From Phoebastria nigripes (taxonomy: Eukaryota > Chordata > Aves > Procellariiformes > Diomedeidae), in NCBI GenBank assembly GCA_035582835.1, contig JAYKAV010002793.1, positions 823,007 through 887,006 on the forward strand: 64,000 nucleotides of DNA, written 5' to 3'. This document shows positions 52,079 to 63,780 of the stretch, in pieces. The position numbers and the translations under genes are program-made. How positions within the stretch are numbered: position 1 is the stretch's first letter; each line of letters starts with the position of its first letter. The notes beneath the pieces were generated by a model, which worked only from the letters and a program-made list of their open reading frames with translations, did no database searches and was not told where the DNA came from.

Positions 52079-52300
52079 GCATCTCCACAGTCCACTCCCC
52101 TTCCCAGCTCTCCTCCTGCATCCCCCACGCCTGGTCCCCCGGCTCCCTTCAGACTCCCCTTTCTCCACTGACCATGGCTCTCCTGAGGAGGCAAGCAGTG
52201 CATGTGCTGGGGCAAGGCGGCGGCTCTATGCTGGCTAATCAGCTGGCTGATCACACAGATGACAAGCCGATCCGGCATCAGGCTGACCAGAAATGATAAC
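52079..52300. other. Isolated GC-rich patch of unknown nature
   Basis: About 220 bp of roughly 60% G+C in AT-rich surroundings. The plus strand starts with a pyrimidine-rich run and has an ATG at about 52174 in a frame reading MALLRRQAVHVLGQGGGSML, open to a stop at 52294-52296. The minus strand is also open for 72 codons. I recognise no protein domain, LTR end or CR1 pattern. It could be a lone exon, an old retrocopy or a repeat piece. Confidence 0.3.
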
Positions 52301-53217
52301 AGCTACATTCATGCTGCACACCCTCGCTCATCTGGTCTCATGACAGAATTACCACAAAAACATTCATTAACATAAGAAGTCCCTGACTGCACGCACCTAA
52401 ATAGGCCAACGGGCTTCGCATTATTTGTGGGTTTTGTCTGTCACATTAGGGTTTTTGGGTTCTTGCTGGAAAGTACGGGAGTGGGGAGAACAGTCTAAAA
52501 ATCAGTATCGCTGCAATCACATAAGTATTTTCAGAAAGTTTACATAAAAAGAGACTCAACTATAGAGTTCAGAAGGAAAACAAAAGAAAAATTACAAAAT
52601 TACGCCTATGAAACCAGAATGGTAAATTTTGTATCAGTAATTTTTGTTAAGTGTATGAATCATCGCATACATGAAAAAACATTTCTTGGGAAGTAAATAT
52701 ATGTGGGTAGCCATCTGAAATAGTCAGATATAATTTTTAGTGTCTGATGTACATGAAATCTGTATAAATTAGGACTATAAAGAAACACTGAAAACCTGAA
52801 CATTCTTAGTTTAATCATACAGTAATTTACCTAAGTTTGCAGAGTAAATGAGTGAGTAATTTCAAGAAACAGGACTCATTCATGTTAATGGACACTAAAT
52901 CAGATGCTAGTTATGATACTTTAAATGCCAACATCATAATTCTTTCACTGTCAAAGGAAGGGTAAAAGAAAGTATGCATCACATTAAAAAGAAACACACA
53001 AGCTACTCTTGCAGACTGCTCCTTAAGGACAGCTATTATAGTAGATGGTGAGGCTGAAGAAGCAGGGACATCATTTTAATCACCCTCATGCTTAATTTTC
53101 AAACAGTTATAAAATATTACTACTGCATGGAAAATTAAAATAAATTTGTGTCCAGAATTCTCTCATATCTAACTAGAAATCTTACAGATTAATCTGTCCA
53201 TTATAGGGGGAGTGAAG
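52301..53217. other. AT-rich unique sequence, no gene seen
   Basis: No gene or named repeat. Confidence 0.65.
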
Positions 53218-53237
53218 AAAAAAAAAAAAAAAAAAAA
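53218..53237. repeat. Poly(A) tract, 20 nt
   Basis: An uninterrupted A run about 140 bp before a CR1 fragment. CR1 does not end in poly(A), so the two are probably unrelated. Confidence 0.85.
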
Positions 53238-53380
53238 GAATGAATCGTTTAAGGAGAGAGAAAGACAAGCAGACTCAGTCAAGACAAATTCTGTTTGTCC
53301 CAAAGAAGAGTTCAAGATTTCTCCTTGAGTAAATTATCTCTGTGCTTTCATCAACACCATCTCACTATACACATGCACAC

Positions 53381-53666
53381 ACTCTTCTCACTGGTGCCCA
53401 GTGACAGGACAAGAGTCAATGGGCACAAATGGAAACACAGGAAATTCCATTTAAACACAAGAAAACACTTTTTTGCTGTGAGGAGGGTCAAACACTAGAA
53501 CAGGTTCCCCAGAGAGTCTGTGGAGTCTGGATCCTTGGAGATATGCAAACCCCAACTCGTCATGGTCCTGCGCAACCTGCTCTAACTGACCCTGTCTGAG
53601 CAGGGGGAGTTGCCTGAGGCAATTTCCTGAGGTCCCCTCGAAGCCCAGTTATTCCGTGTTGCTGTG
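53381..53666 (+). mobile_element. CR1 LINE 3' fragment, plus orientation
   Basis: It starts ACTCTTCTCACTGGTGCCCA, then GACAGGACAAGAGTCAATGG. One frame reads HRKFHLNTRKHFFAVRRVKH before a stop at 53496-53498, which is the ORF2 tail interrupted early. It continues AACAGGTTCCCCAGAGAG and ends with a degraded octamer near 53650-53666. It is the same CR1 type as at 42990, with more decay than the 29.2 kb copy. Confidence 0.88.
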
Positions 53667-56650
53667 AAAGTCCAAGAGAAAAGAGCACGCCACCTCTTAC
53701 CTGAAAGAAATGAGCTTCAGAGCTGATGAAATGAGAATAAAGAAAGATCATTCTGTCTATAGGGAATCCAGAAATGGTAACCATGAATTTTTAGAGAAGA
53801 CTTTCAGCCAAATAAGTTGCCATACTGAATGTAAGAACAGGAAAGAAGAAAAAAGAACAATTTCAGCATAAACAACAAATAGAGTTACTGTTAAGTTTCA
53901 TTTTAAATTGTAATATTTCTAGAAGCCTATATTTTGTATGAAAATATCCAGACCATTATAGTACCTTATACTAGCACTAAACTGAAGTCAGTAAAAAGAT
54001 ATCTACTTATGCTAATAATGAATTTGTCTTGAATCAAAAAGACAAATTGCAACAAAGTCAACAGAATTTTTTTTAAAGAAAAGAAGGAAGTTTTGAATTG
54101 AATCCCAAAATTATTGGGAGGAGACTAGACCTGTTTGAGAGTGCAGCTGCAAAGATTAATCCTCTGTAACACAAGTGGAGAAAACAGAGCTGCGTGTGCC
54201 TTTGAATCTAGAACAGCGGAACTAGGTAAGGCACAATGGTGGCATAGTAAAAACAGAAAAGGCTTGAAAGACTACAAAAGATAGAATTAAATGATCCCTA
54301 GCCTCTCCACGAATGGTACAGACATTGAACAGAGAGGCTCCCAATCAATCTCAAAATTCAAGTCTGAAACCCCTGAATCCCAAATAAAGCCCTTCTCTGG
54401 ATGGTTGTCTTGGAGAAGCATGCAATGCTCTGGGTTATCAGCAGACAGAGATCAGATAGCAGTTGCAATGCTAGCCTCAATAAAGTACTCAACAAATTTC
54501 CAAGACACTGGCTGTTTATGTACTGTTGGAGTTCTGAGTAAAAGTTATTTTCAAGTTTTTGAAAGTAACAGAGCCTGGCAAGAGTTACCTTTTCTTTTGT
54601 GAAGAATAAAGAATGAGAATGCACGTATTTTACATGGGAAAGACAGGAAACTATTCACTGTTCTTCATTTTCAGAAAAAAAAAAATATTTTAAAGTATTA
54701 CAAAGTTGCCAACACTCACAAAATACATATCTATCACCTCTATACTCTGAGCCCACTCATTATCACCGGGTTTCCAAATAGGAAGAAAAGAAAGTAAAGA
54801 TCACATCATTAACACCTCAGGATGCTCAAATCCACTATTATTATACATAGGTTTAAAAATAAACAAACAAAAAACCCCCACACCATCCAGGCAACCGCAA
54901 ATACTCTGTCACAGTGGAACTTTTTTCATTTATTCATAGATAGGGGATTAATCTTGAGGTCAGATTTATTACAGTCACACCTATAGATGTAGAAGTTCTT
55001 AAGAGTGCTGCAAAAATAAACAAATAAATATGTTTATCTGTGATTGCAAGCTGCTTGATTCTGTGTCATTTTTCAGAACTGTTGTCCATGAGCAATCTTT
55101 AGTGCCGAGAAGAAACAATGATTCTGTCTATATATCTCAGGGAAAAAAAATATTTCACATATGAATTCCAGAATTACTAGCTAGAAATATCGTATGTAAG
55201 AAAAATAATGAAGTGTAAATTTCTTATTCTGAACAGATCCAGAAAATATCCAGGAGTCCCACTAAATCACAATTAACTCACTTTCCAGAAAAACCAACCA
55301 ACCAAAACCAGTAGATAGGTCAGATGACAATTCTATAAATTTCAAAAGAAACAAGCATAGTAATTGGACTGCAGTTAGTATATAGATCAGTAAAATAAAC
55401 AGATTACAGAAAGACAATCTTACCAGATTCCTCGAAGTCTTAGAGGGAATTCTACATGTACATATAGTTCAGGTTATCATTGAAAACATGTATAAACATG
55501 CACAGAACATGTATTTGAGAGTTTGCTATTTGTAATGCTCACTTCTCCATATAGCTCTACACTTCATAGACTGTCCCAACTATAATAAATCAAACATGAA
55601 CTCACAGCAAAAGAAGTTCATTCATCATCACCTGTGTGTCATGTTGGAGAATCTGAATATCAAGCTGATGTCAAATCAAGGGGGAAAGGATTTGGATTCA
55701 CCACCTTACAAACAATCTTTATCTGCATTACTGACACTTCTTAAACTAATGCTTCATCACACTGTGAGAATCCTGCCTTCTGCCTCATCCAGTGACANTA
55801 ACCAGTAGGAGGCCTTCAAAACTATAGTTAGCGCTGCACGGACTGTTCGTTAAAATGATGTAATAATTAAAGATTTTATTTCTCATTACTGTTGGGTTGT
55901 CATTAAATTTATTTTCCCTTGCATGTTACTTCCACAATTGTTAAAATAAGCTTGGATCATTACAGAGTGCACAATTAGTCAAGAGTTTTTTAGTCAAAAC
56001 ATTTAAAAGTCACAAATCCTGAAATGTGCTTCTGGACATTTTATCTGGAAAATCACTGTTCTCAGCTGAAACTCAATATGCATCACACTCAAGATAATCC
56101 AAGCATCTTACAAATGAAGCAGTCCTTCCAACAGGAACATCTGAGGCAATGTGGTCTTATTTTGTAGGAATGCAGAGTAATTAATCTGAGAAATTCAAGG
56201 ATTTAAATTAAGCAAAGCCTTTGTTTAGCATTCTTTGACTTAATCAAGTACTACTTGTTTCCTGTCAGAGAGAAACAGCCCAGCTATCAAGAAAAACAAA
56301 GTGGAGAGAGTCCCCTGAAGAAAAGAAAGAGCGAAAAGATCTTAACATTAGTTTCCATTTACAGTAAGAACTTCTGAGAATGATATAATTCCAGTGCAAT
56401 AATCTGTTCTACTTAAAGAAAAAACCTTCCACTTACACCTTAGGTTTTTAGACCGTTCCCATCGCTGAAACATGGGATCACCAGAACTTGACTATATGAA
56501 CACAGGAACTTAAATATGTGAGTATCAATTGCATGCAAGCAGACAAAGCTTAGTAGAAATCCATGCTGTGCATCTCAGAGAAAGATACACCCCCACTGAA
56601 ATCTTACAGGTTTTGAAATAGCTATGCCAAACAGGATTCCTCATTGAGGA

Positions 56651-56682
56651 AAGAAAAAAAAAAAAAGGAAAAAAAAGAAAAG
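56651..56682. repeat. Purine (A/G) simple tract
   Basis: About 32 bp of A with scattered G. Confidence 0.8.
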
Positions 56683-57136
56683 ACCCACAAAACGAATGTC
56701 AGGTAGACGATCCTTCCCTGAACTTATTTACCAGACTTTTTAAAAAGAATTAGTTGGCATAAATTTAGTAATCTTAATTCCACACTAAACATTCTTATCA
56801 TGAAATCATTTTATTTTGCTTATTGTGTACACAAGATTTAACTGACAGATGATGAATTTTATTTAGTTCCTTTTCAACACACATGTGCATTAAATCTTAA
56901 TGGCATTTAATCAAAAGCCTTTAAAAGTATGAAATGGAGGACTACTTTGTATAAGTGGAATAACTGAAACAAAAATTTGAAACATGATCCAAGGATATTG
57001 ACTTCAGTGAGTTTGGGAGTAGTTACTTAATGTCTTGCTTGTTTTGCAACCGATATGCATAGAAAATGGAAATAAAAATAAAAAACAATGATGTGCGCTT
57101 ACCAAAAAGTAAAATGCTCATTTGAAGAGATACTGA

Positions 57137-57151
57137 TTTTTTTTTTTTTTN
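57137..57151. repeat. Poly(T) tract ending in an N
   Basis: Fourteen T followed by an unresolved base at 57151, probably a sequencing limit at the homopolymer. Confidence 0.8.
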
Positions 57152-57522
57152 CCCTTTGGAAAGATGTGAATAAAAATAAGACTGACAGTTAGATAAAGTA
57201 GTGAACAGTGTATAGAAGACAGATAAGAAAATTCTGTTCTCAATGTCTCCCAACTCAAGGGAAAAAAGACATTTGGTGCCAACTCATAAAAAAATTACTT
57301 GTTGGATGGTTTGGTTTTTTACTTTTGCATATGTATGCATATATTTGCTTTGCCTTAATTACTATGACACAAAAGTGTTCATACACAAGAGTATTCTGCA
57401 TTTTTATATCTTATAAGAAGATAAACACAGTACTACCAGTTTTAGTTCAGATTCTGTGCTGTAATTGTTATGTATGTACTAACAAAACTTTCCAGAAAGC
57501 CTCAGTAAAATCTATAATACAA

Positions 57523-57558
57523 AAAGAAAAAAAAAGGGGAAAAAAAAAAAAAAGAAAG
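57523..57558. repeat. A-rich purine tract
   Basis: A runs with G interruptions. The 134-codon plus frame ending at 57612 crosses it and reads Lys-rich there, an artefact. Confidence 0.8.
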
Positions 57559-57939
57559 TTTTGGTTGAATATTTCTGTTATACCACTGAAATTCCAAATG
57601 TGCTCTATTTAAAGTTGTGACTGACTTCAAATGCTGAGTAATTCACTCAGATAAACTATTACTATGTAACACCTGTTCAAACTTACAGATTTTACTTAGC
57701 TGGATAAACCACTTAATTGTGACTACAATCAACAGAAAGCTAACTCTTTGAATTCTTCTCTATTTACAACATAGTTTGTTAGCTCTCACTGGATCATTCT
57801 ATACGCAGATGTCATAAAGACAGAATGTCCGGAGCCATCAAAATAAGCTAAGATTAAAAGAAAAAGGTACTCTTATTTTGGAATAAGAGCATTATGCATG
57901 GAGTTAATCAGAGATATTTAATCAGCAAAAACTCCATAT

Positions 57940-57944
57940 GTAAT
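57940..57944. repeat. Target-site duplication, left copy (GTAAT)
   Basis: GTAAT directly before the LTR, repeated at 58466-58470. Confidence 0.88.
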
Positions 57945-58184
57945 TGTCCTGGTTTCGGCTGGGATAGAGTTAATTTTCTTCCTAGTGCTGTGTTTTGGAT
58001 TTAGTATGACAAGAATGTTGATAAGACACTGATGTTTTTAGTTGTTGCTAAGTAGTCTACTAGTCGAGGACTTTTCAGCTTCCCATGCTCTGCCAGGTGC
58101 ACAAGAAGCTGGGAGGGAGCATAGCCGGGACAGCTAGCCCAACTGGCCAACGGGGTATTCCATACCATGTGACATCATGCTCAA

Positions 58185-58193
58185 TATATAAAT
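58185..58193 (+). promoter_or_regulatory. LTR TATA box
   Basis: TATATAAAT, about ten bases after TGACATCATG, which resembles a CRE/AP-1 site. Both are conserved in position with the 42.4 kb copy, so this is likely the old U3 core promoter. Confidence 0.6.
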
Positions 58194-58329
58194 ACGAGGC
58201 GTGGTCCAGGAAGTAGTGATCGCTGTTTGGGTATCGTTCAGCGGGTGGTGAGCAATTGCATTGTGCATCACTCATTTTGTATATTCTATCATTATTTTTA
58301 TTTTTTACTTCCCCTCCCTTTTCTGTTTT

Positions 58330-58335
58330 ATTAAA
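58330..58335 (+). terminator. LTR polyadenylation signal (ATTAAA)
   Basis: ATTAAA followed by CTGTCTTTATCTCAATCC, at the place expected for R. It is shared with the minus copy at 42559-42564. Confidence 0.6.
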
Positions 58336-58465
58336 CTGTCTTTATCTCAATCCACGAATTTTACTTTTTTTTTTTCCCGATTCTCTCCCCCATCCCACTG
58401 AGGGGAGGGGGGAGTGAGCGAGCGGCTGTGTGGTGTTTGACTGCCTGCCGGGTTAAACCACAACA

Positions 58466-58470
58466 GTAAT
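58466..58470. repeat. Target-site duplication, right copy (GTAAT)
   Basis: Exact copy of 57940-57944. Confidence 0.88.
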
Positions 58471-59262
58471 CAAGCCCTTAAAATTTGGTTATCTGGTCTA
58501 CTGGAATTGATTTGATCACAGTTTAATGCTGCTACTAATTTATGTAATTCCTATGTGATTTACATTGTTTCTTTTAGGTTTGGTAGTATATAGTCTTAAT
58601 TTTATCTTTGCTTACACAACTGGTATTTACCAGTTTTTATTCCAACATTCAGACCTATCTTGAAAATTTTCAGGTGGTTAAATTGCTTGCTCTTTCTATA
58701 TCAACACTCATTTATGAAAGCTACTAACTTTAGCTACGCATTATAAGCATAATAAAATTAGGAAACCATCAAAATCATGAAAACATGGAAACAATTAATA
58801 TACAATATAAGGCCAACATACCTAAGAAAACAATTTTGAAGAATCTTAATGGTAAACAATAAAGTCAGATAAATATAAGTGAGAGAAACAAAGTGTAATA
58901 GCAAAATAGGGAAGAGGAGGCAAAAGAGTCAAGGGAGCTAGCAGAAGAAAAAGTGGAAAGAGATCCAAGTAAGATGTTGCAATTTTTCTAACCCAAAATT
59001 TCAGAAAACTAAATTCCCCTTAATCTGATCCATGCCATAGATAGATACTCAGTCTTCGGTTGCTAGGTAAAAATGCTAATATCTGTTCTGTGCAATGATT
59101 CAATTTTCCGCCTTTGTCAAATCAACAACTTCATGGTCACAGCTGTTCTCAGGAACAATGAATGTCATGATCGTAAGTGGTCCAAATTAACGACTACGTA
59201 TCCTAATATTCAGCTTTGCTAACTGTGTGATTGCTTCTGCCCCCAAGTAAGTTTTATTCTAG
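58471..59262. other. AT-rich unique sequence, no gene seen
   Basis: No gene or repeat recognised. Confidence 0.6.
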
Positions 59263-60153
59263 TAGTACGTTCTTACTGCAGATGATTGGCTAGGTGATAC
59301 TCCAACAAGGCAGGAAGCACTAGACGCTACTGCTGTAATCACCCATAGCAGAACATACAGCCTTATGTATGATAAGCGCCTCATTTGTTATAGTTTAGTT
59401 AAATACAAATCTGTCTGTGAAATCATGATTTGTGGTACGCATTACAACTATTCACTGTTGAGCCTTTCAACTTAATCAAGTATTATTTGACCTTCCAGCT
59501 CTTATTAGCACTGCGTTCAAAATTCAAGAAATCTTTTCAATCAAAATGAGAATGGCACAAATCTAAGCCCCCACAGTACTGCTGCACCTCGTTACTTCAG
59601 ATACAGCATCAGTTCTCAGTCTCCCTGGCAAAGTGGCAAGACAATACATGTTCCTGCAGTGCCTTTCGTGCCTCCACAGCTGAGGGCTTATTCTGATGCT
59701 GCAGCACCTAGCTGGAACCACCCATATATTGCTAACCAATTTACACAGATGGATGTTTCTTTCTATGTATTTCCTCTGTTATGACTGACTGGAAGCCAAA
59801 CTACATCCGAATTCCCCTATGGCTGAGTATGATGCATAGGTAAACTGAGGTAAGTCAAAATATAAAAACGAAAGTTTCTTTAGTTTCTTGTAACCCAAAC
59901 TGCCTGCCATATATAGGCATATGTTGTTACAGGTATTCTGCCACACCCTCATAACCAGGAGTTACAGTCCCATTCACATCTACAAGATACTATTCCTGCG
60001 CCTGCAGAAATAACAGTGACTACAAATCCCCCTAGTAAAATACATCCAGCATTACAGATTAAGAGTGGGAGAGTTACTAAAAACAAAGCTGCTGAAGATG
60101 TGAGGTTTGCAAACAACCAGGCTGCTGGAAAAGGACATTCTCCACTAAGATGA
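59263..60153 (+). pseudogene. Coding-like region in three open blocks: gene relic or unrecognised exons
   Basis: Three plus-strand blocks read like protein. Block 1 (59281-59490) opens after TTCTTACTGCAG and includes YSLMYDKRLICYS and EIMICGTHYNYS. Block 2 (59509-59781, 91 codons) opens directly after the acceptor-like CTTATTAG and includes LSPHSTAAPRYFRYS and VPAVPFVPPQLRAYSDA; it stops at TGA 59782. Block 3 (59932-60150, 73 codons) opens after GTTGTTACAG and includes PAPAEITVTTNPPSK and KSGRVTKNKAAEDVRF, ending at TGA 60151. A consensus donor (GAG|GTAAGT) sits at 59850, giving a possible 83-bp intron to 59932. The Pro/Ser/Tyr/Gln-rich composition suits a disordered protein region. The in-frame stop at 59782, before that donor, argues for a pseudogene or for wrong boundaries. 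I do not recognise the gene, and chance frames of this length do occur here. Confidence 0.3.
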
Positions 60154-60470
60154 CTGTTTACTATTTAGGATGAAGAAAACAAGACAATATATGGTAAAAA
60201 ACTCCCTGGGAAAAGATTTTGCTGTTAAACAATTCAAACTCTGCCACCATACATACTTCGTTACTTCTACTAATATCTAGCCAAATACCTATTGCTAATA
60301 TAGCTTAGTTATATAAAGATCTTGATAGTGAAAGGCAGTTCTACTAGGGACTGAAAAAGCTGAACCAGGAAATTTCTTGTGTCGAGATGATTACAACATA
60401 AACATTTTCCACTGACAAATCAAAGTAATCCAAATATTCAAATTAATTCCCTTTTTTATACAGTTCCAAT
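60154..60470. other. Unique sequence, no gene seen
   Basis: No poly(A) tract or repeat follows the coding-like region. Confidence 0.6.
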
Positions 60471-60692
60471 ATCACTGAATCACAGAATAATTGAGGTTTG
60501 AAGGAACCTCTGTAGGTCATCTGGTCCAACCCCCTGCTCAGGCTGGCTCAACCTGCTCAGCACCATGTCCAGTCAGCTTTTGAATATCTCCAAGGGTGGA
60601 GAGTCTCCAACCCCTCTGGGCAACCTGTGCCAGTGCTCAGTCTACCTCATGGTACGGAATTTTTTCCTTGTGTTCAGACAGAACCTCCAGTG
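60471..60692 (-). mobile_element. CR1 LINE 3' end, minus orientation
   Basis: On the plus strand: ATCACTGAATCACAGAATAA, then GGTCATCTGGTCCAACCCCC and GGGCAACCTGTGCCAGTG. It ends near AGAACCTCCAGTG. It is the reverse complement of a CR1 3' end, from another subfamily than the 34.5 kb copy, and is 5'-truncated. Its ORF2 tail is not open for long. Confidence 0.9.
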
Positions 60693-63600
60693 AATAGAAA
60701 AATAATGATATGGTAATATATTTGCTTAGATTGACTTGAATTATTTGCTCCAAAAATAAAAAAGACACTGGAAGTCAAATTAATTTACAAATTACCAAGC
60801 ATTAGGGAATTTTCCCCAGGAGATCCAAGCATGATGGCCAGAGCAGATGATAATCTATGCTTATGGTATTCACAAGAGCTTCCTTGCCTGTGTTCTACAA
60901 TCTTGAAATCTAATTAACTATACATAATCCAAAGTTTACTTAACATTTAAATGAAATAGAATTAACCTTTCCTTCAGTAAGATTTCTTTCTGGTAAAATT
61001 CCCAAACCAAGCTCAGACTACCCCATCACATCCACACATTAAATTGTAAGAGTCCATAACTAAAATAGCTTGTAATGGCTCACCTGGCACGTGAACAGCT
61101 GAAGACTGATCACGAACAATAGCACTAAGTAAAATTCAGAAACACAAGAATTGTTTTAACAGACATCGGGCTTTTCTCTGTGACTAATAGAACTGTGCAG
61201 AATGTAGCACACGCTGTCCCAGGATGGATCTTCCCTTCACTTTTTCAATTGTTATATAGCCACAGTTGCTATTTAAGTTTCACATTTGCTTAAATGGAAT
61301 GCTAAAAAATTTGCATGCTTGTTAAAGGTATCTCTTCCAATGCCTTAGCCCCACACATGCAACAAAACAAGGCATTGTTTCTGATCAGAAACACTATAAG
61401 TCACTTTTTTCTTCTAGTTCTAGAAGTGAGGCGTAACTGAGAAGAAAAGTTATCTTGATCCTTTTACATTTAAAAAAGGTAGATATGTAGATGAAGGTTC
61501 TTGGAATATTATCTAAGCTCATCACTCCCATTGAGAAAGAAAAAAGAAGTATTGGTCCACTACTGTAGCTTTTACAGTCATGGCATATTTGCTTGACACA
61601 AAACAAAGCACTATAAAAATAATGAAGTGCAGCTCAAGTATGCTCAGCAAAGCTGTAGGATGGAGAATAGTAAAGGTGAGATGAAATGAACCTTGTGAAC
61701 AGTGATGGCTGGCAGTTTTGCAGACTGAAATATTTAATCCACTGATAGCAGTGAGAGTTTTTCCATTGACTCCACCAGAGAAGGCTTCACTAACACTAGT
61801 AACGTGAATAAACACTTTGGAATTTGTGTTAATTGCTAAAGAGTCAATATGTCTCCAAGAGAAATGCTATCCACTAAAATATTCACACTGGTAAGAAGAT
61901 ACCAGCCTACGCTTAGAATCTGTATGACTGTATTTCACAGGATAATTTACATATTTCAAGGACACCCATTCCATATCCAATAATCCTGATTAGGAGAACT
62001 AAAGTTATTTGAAACTCTGGTACAAAAAAATCCCAACCTATTAATTACATCAAAAATTACCTTGGTATTATAAATATATTCACTATCCTCTGTGACATTC
62101 AGATAAAGTTGACTGCACTGTATATCAAGCACCATGATACTCTGAAGTGTAGAGTCATGTACCTCTTTATGTATTTACCGACTCATATGCTAGACAAAAC
62201 CAAGTGCTTATTACTTCCAACACCGCTATGCATAAACACACTCTGATGAGAATGTGTTTATGGTGGACTGCATCTAGTCAGTGAGAAGCCCCTAAGGAGA
62301 AACAAAAGATTGCCAGAAATCATCCTGACTGCTATACAGGACCCAAAGGTCATTTTCTTGTGGACAACACTTACCAGCATCTTATGCAGACAATATATTC
62401 CCTTATAAACGCTTCAATCACCAATGAAAAGTAGTATTTTATATGCAAGATTTGAAAATCATTCTACAGAAAACAAAAAACCACAGAATTATGTTCCAAC
62501 AATATAATTGTATAGGTTGTTTTTAAATCTGTATTAAAAGGTTATCAGTCCCCACTGAATTCTTGAAAAACAGAGGTAGAAGCAACTCGGGAAAAGACAA
62601 GAACAAGGCATACCACTGGTAGGACAGTGAAGAAGATACCAAAGGTAAAAGAAGGCTATGCCCTTACGCAGACAGGGCAGTCAGTACAAAGTTCTGAAAA
62701 GGCATAGCAGTGTCCAGGTGTTTATTTGTTGGAGGAGAATATTTTAATTAAAGTAGTTATTTGAAGATGACACATTTGCAGTGGATGCTTCAGAGAAGGT
62801 GAGCAGCATCAATATATTCAACGGAAAACCCACATACAACAAATAAGATAATATTTGAAAGTTGCACACATCTGCATGGCTGAATTATTTCTTTATATCA
62901 ACTTATAATAGGGGCCCAAGAGGCAGAATAAAAATATAAATATTCTACTAGTCTCAAAATCTATCTTTGCCGATATATTTTTTTATTGAAGCATCCCATG
63001 TTCAATGAATATCATTGTGTCCCCTTTCTGATTCTCTTTACCATGAAAAACAAAAGGAACTCTTTCAGTGCAACTTTCTAGCTGAAGACCTAAAAATTGA
63101 CAAGCTGGGAAATGTCACCACCTACAATAATATATGGACCAAGTACACATGGGCTTTATTTAAGTTCTATTGAAATTAGTGGAGATACCTTCTGACTCAG
63201 TAGAGCTCCATCAAGCATACAACTATTGCATAGTTGTTGACATTAGACATGTTATTCATTTGAGTAACTGTCTATTTATAAAAGATTCACTATCAGGCCT
63301 AGATTATAAATCTTAGAACAATAAACTCACAGGAGTTTCATGTGTGTATGTTCTGAGGGGTGTTGGTTTACATTCTTGAAGAGAAGAGAGTAAGAATATC
63401 ATGCCTACATTTCTGCCAGTTTAATGTTGGAAAGCAGGCTGTGGGAAGCAGTAGCATCTTATGATGGGATTTAAGAAACATCCAAGATTAGAAAGAGTTC
63501 TTTGGTCTTCCAGCATACACCTTTATTTGTTTTAGCATTATGCCACATAGTCTCTTCGACAAACTGATTAAACTTCACCTTAAACTACAAATGTTTTGTT

Positions 63601-63780
63601 TCCCTGATTATTCTAAAAACATAATCAACGTAAGGACACAGAAGTGAATAAGGACGTAAGTGAATGAAATACAACAATGGCAAACAAATAAATGTGTGCA
63701 ATTAAAAAAAAAAAAATCAATATATACATAAAAAACATGAACATTTGCAGCAGATTTGGACCCATAGCCAACTCTCTATA
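60693..63780. other. AT-rich unique sequence, no gene seen
   Basis: About 3 kb with no gene or named repeat; one hairpin is listed separately. Confidence 0.65.
62231..62262. repeat. Short hairpin with a 4-base loop
   Basis: CATAAACACA pairs with TGTGTTTATG (10 bp), then one mismatch, then TCT/AGA around the loop GATG. The stem is too short for a typical microRNA precursor. Confidence 0.7.

Larger units (their letters stand above)
53667..57939. other. AT-rich unique sequence, no gene seen
   Basis: About 4.3 kb with no gene or named transposon. Homopolymer tracts are listed separately. Confidence 0.65.
57945..58465 (+). mobile_element. Solo LTR of an avian endogenous retrovirus, family B, complete, plus orientation
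   Basis: This 521-bp element starts TGTCCTGGTTTCGGCTGG and ends GGTTAAACCACAACA, with the canonical TG...CA termini and a perfect 5-bp duplication (GTAAT). The order is U3, a TGACATCATG element, a TATATAAAT box, then an ATTAAA signal, a T-rich run and a CCCATCCCACTGAGG segment. It is the same family as 42433-42982 but inverted, and it carries a few small indels relative to that copy. A 5-bp duplication points to an ERVL-like group; class is not proven. No retroviral genes are present. Confidence 0.9.

Noticed and set aside
53218..53237. Poly(A) as the tail of a processed pseudogene
   Set aside because: No coding-like sequence precedes it, and the nearby CR1 does not use poly(A).
57208..57612. 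134-codon plus frame
   Set aside because: It ends in a Lys-rich run translated from an A-rich tract, and the rest has no domain.
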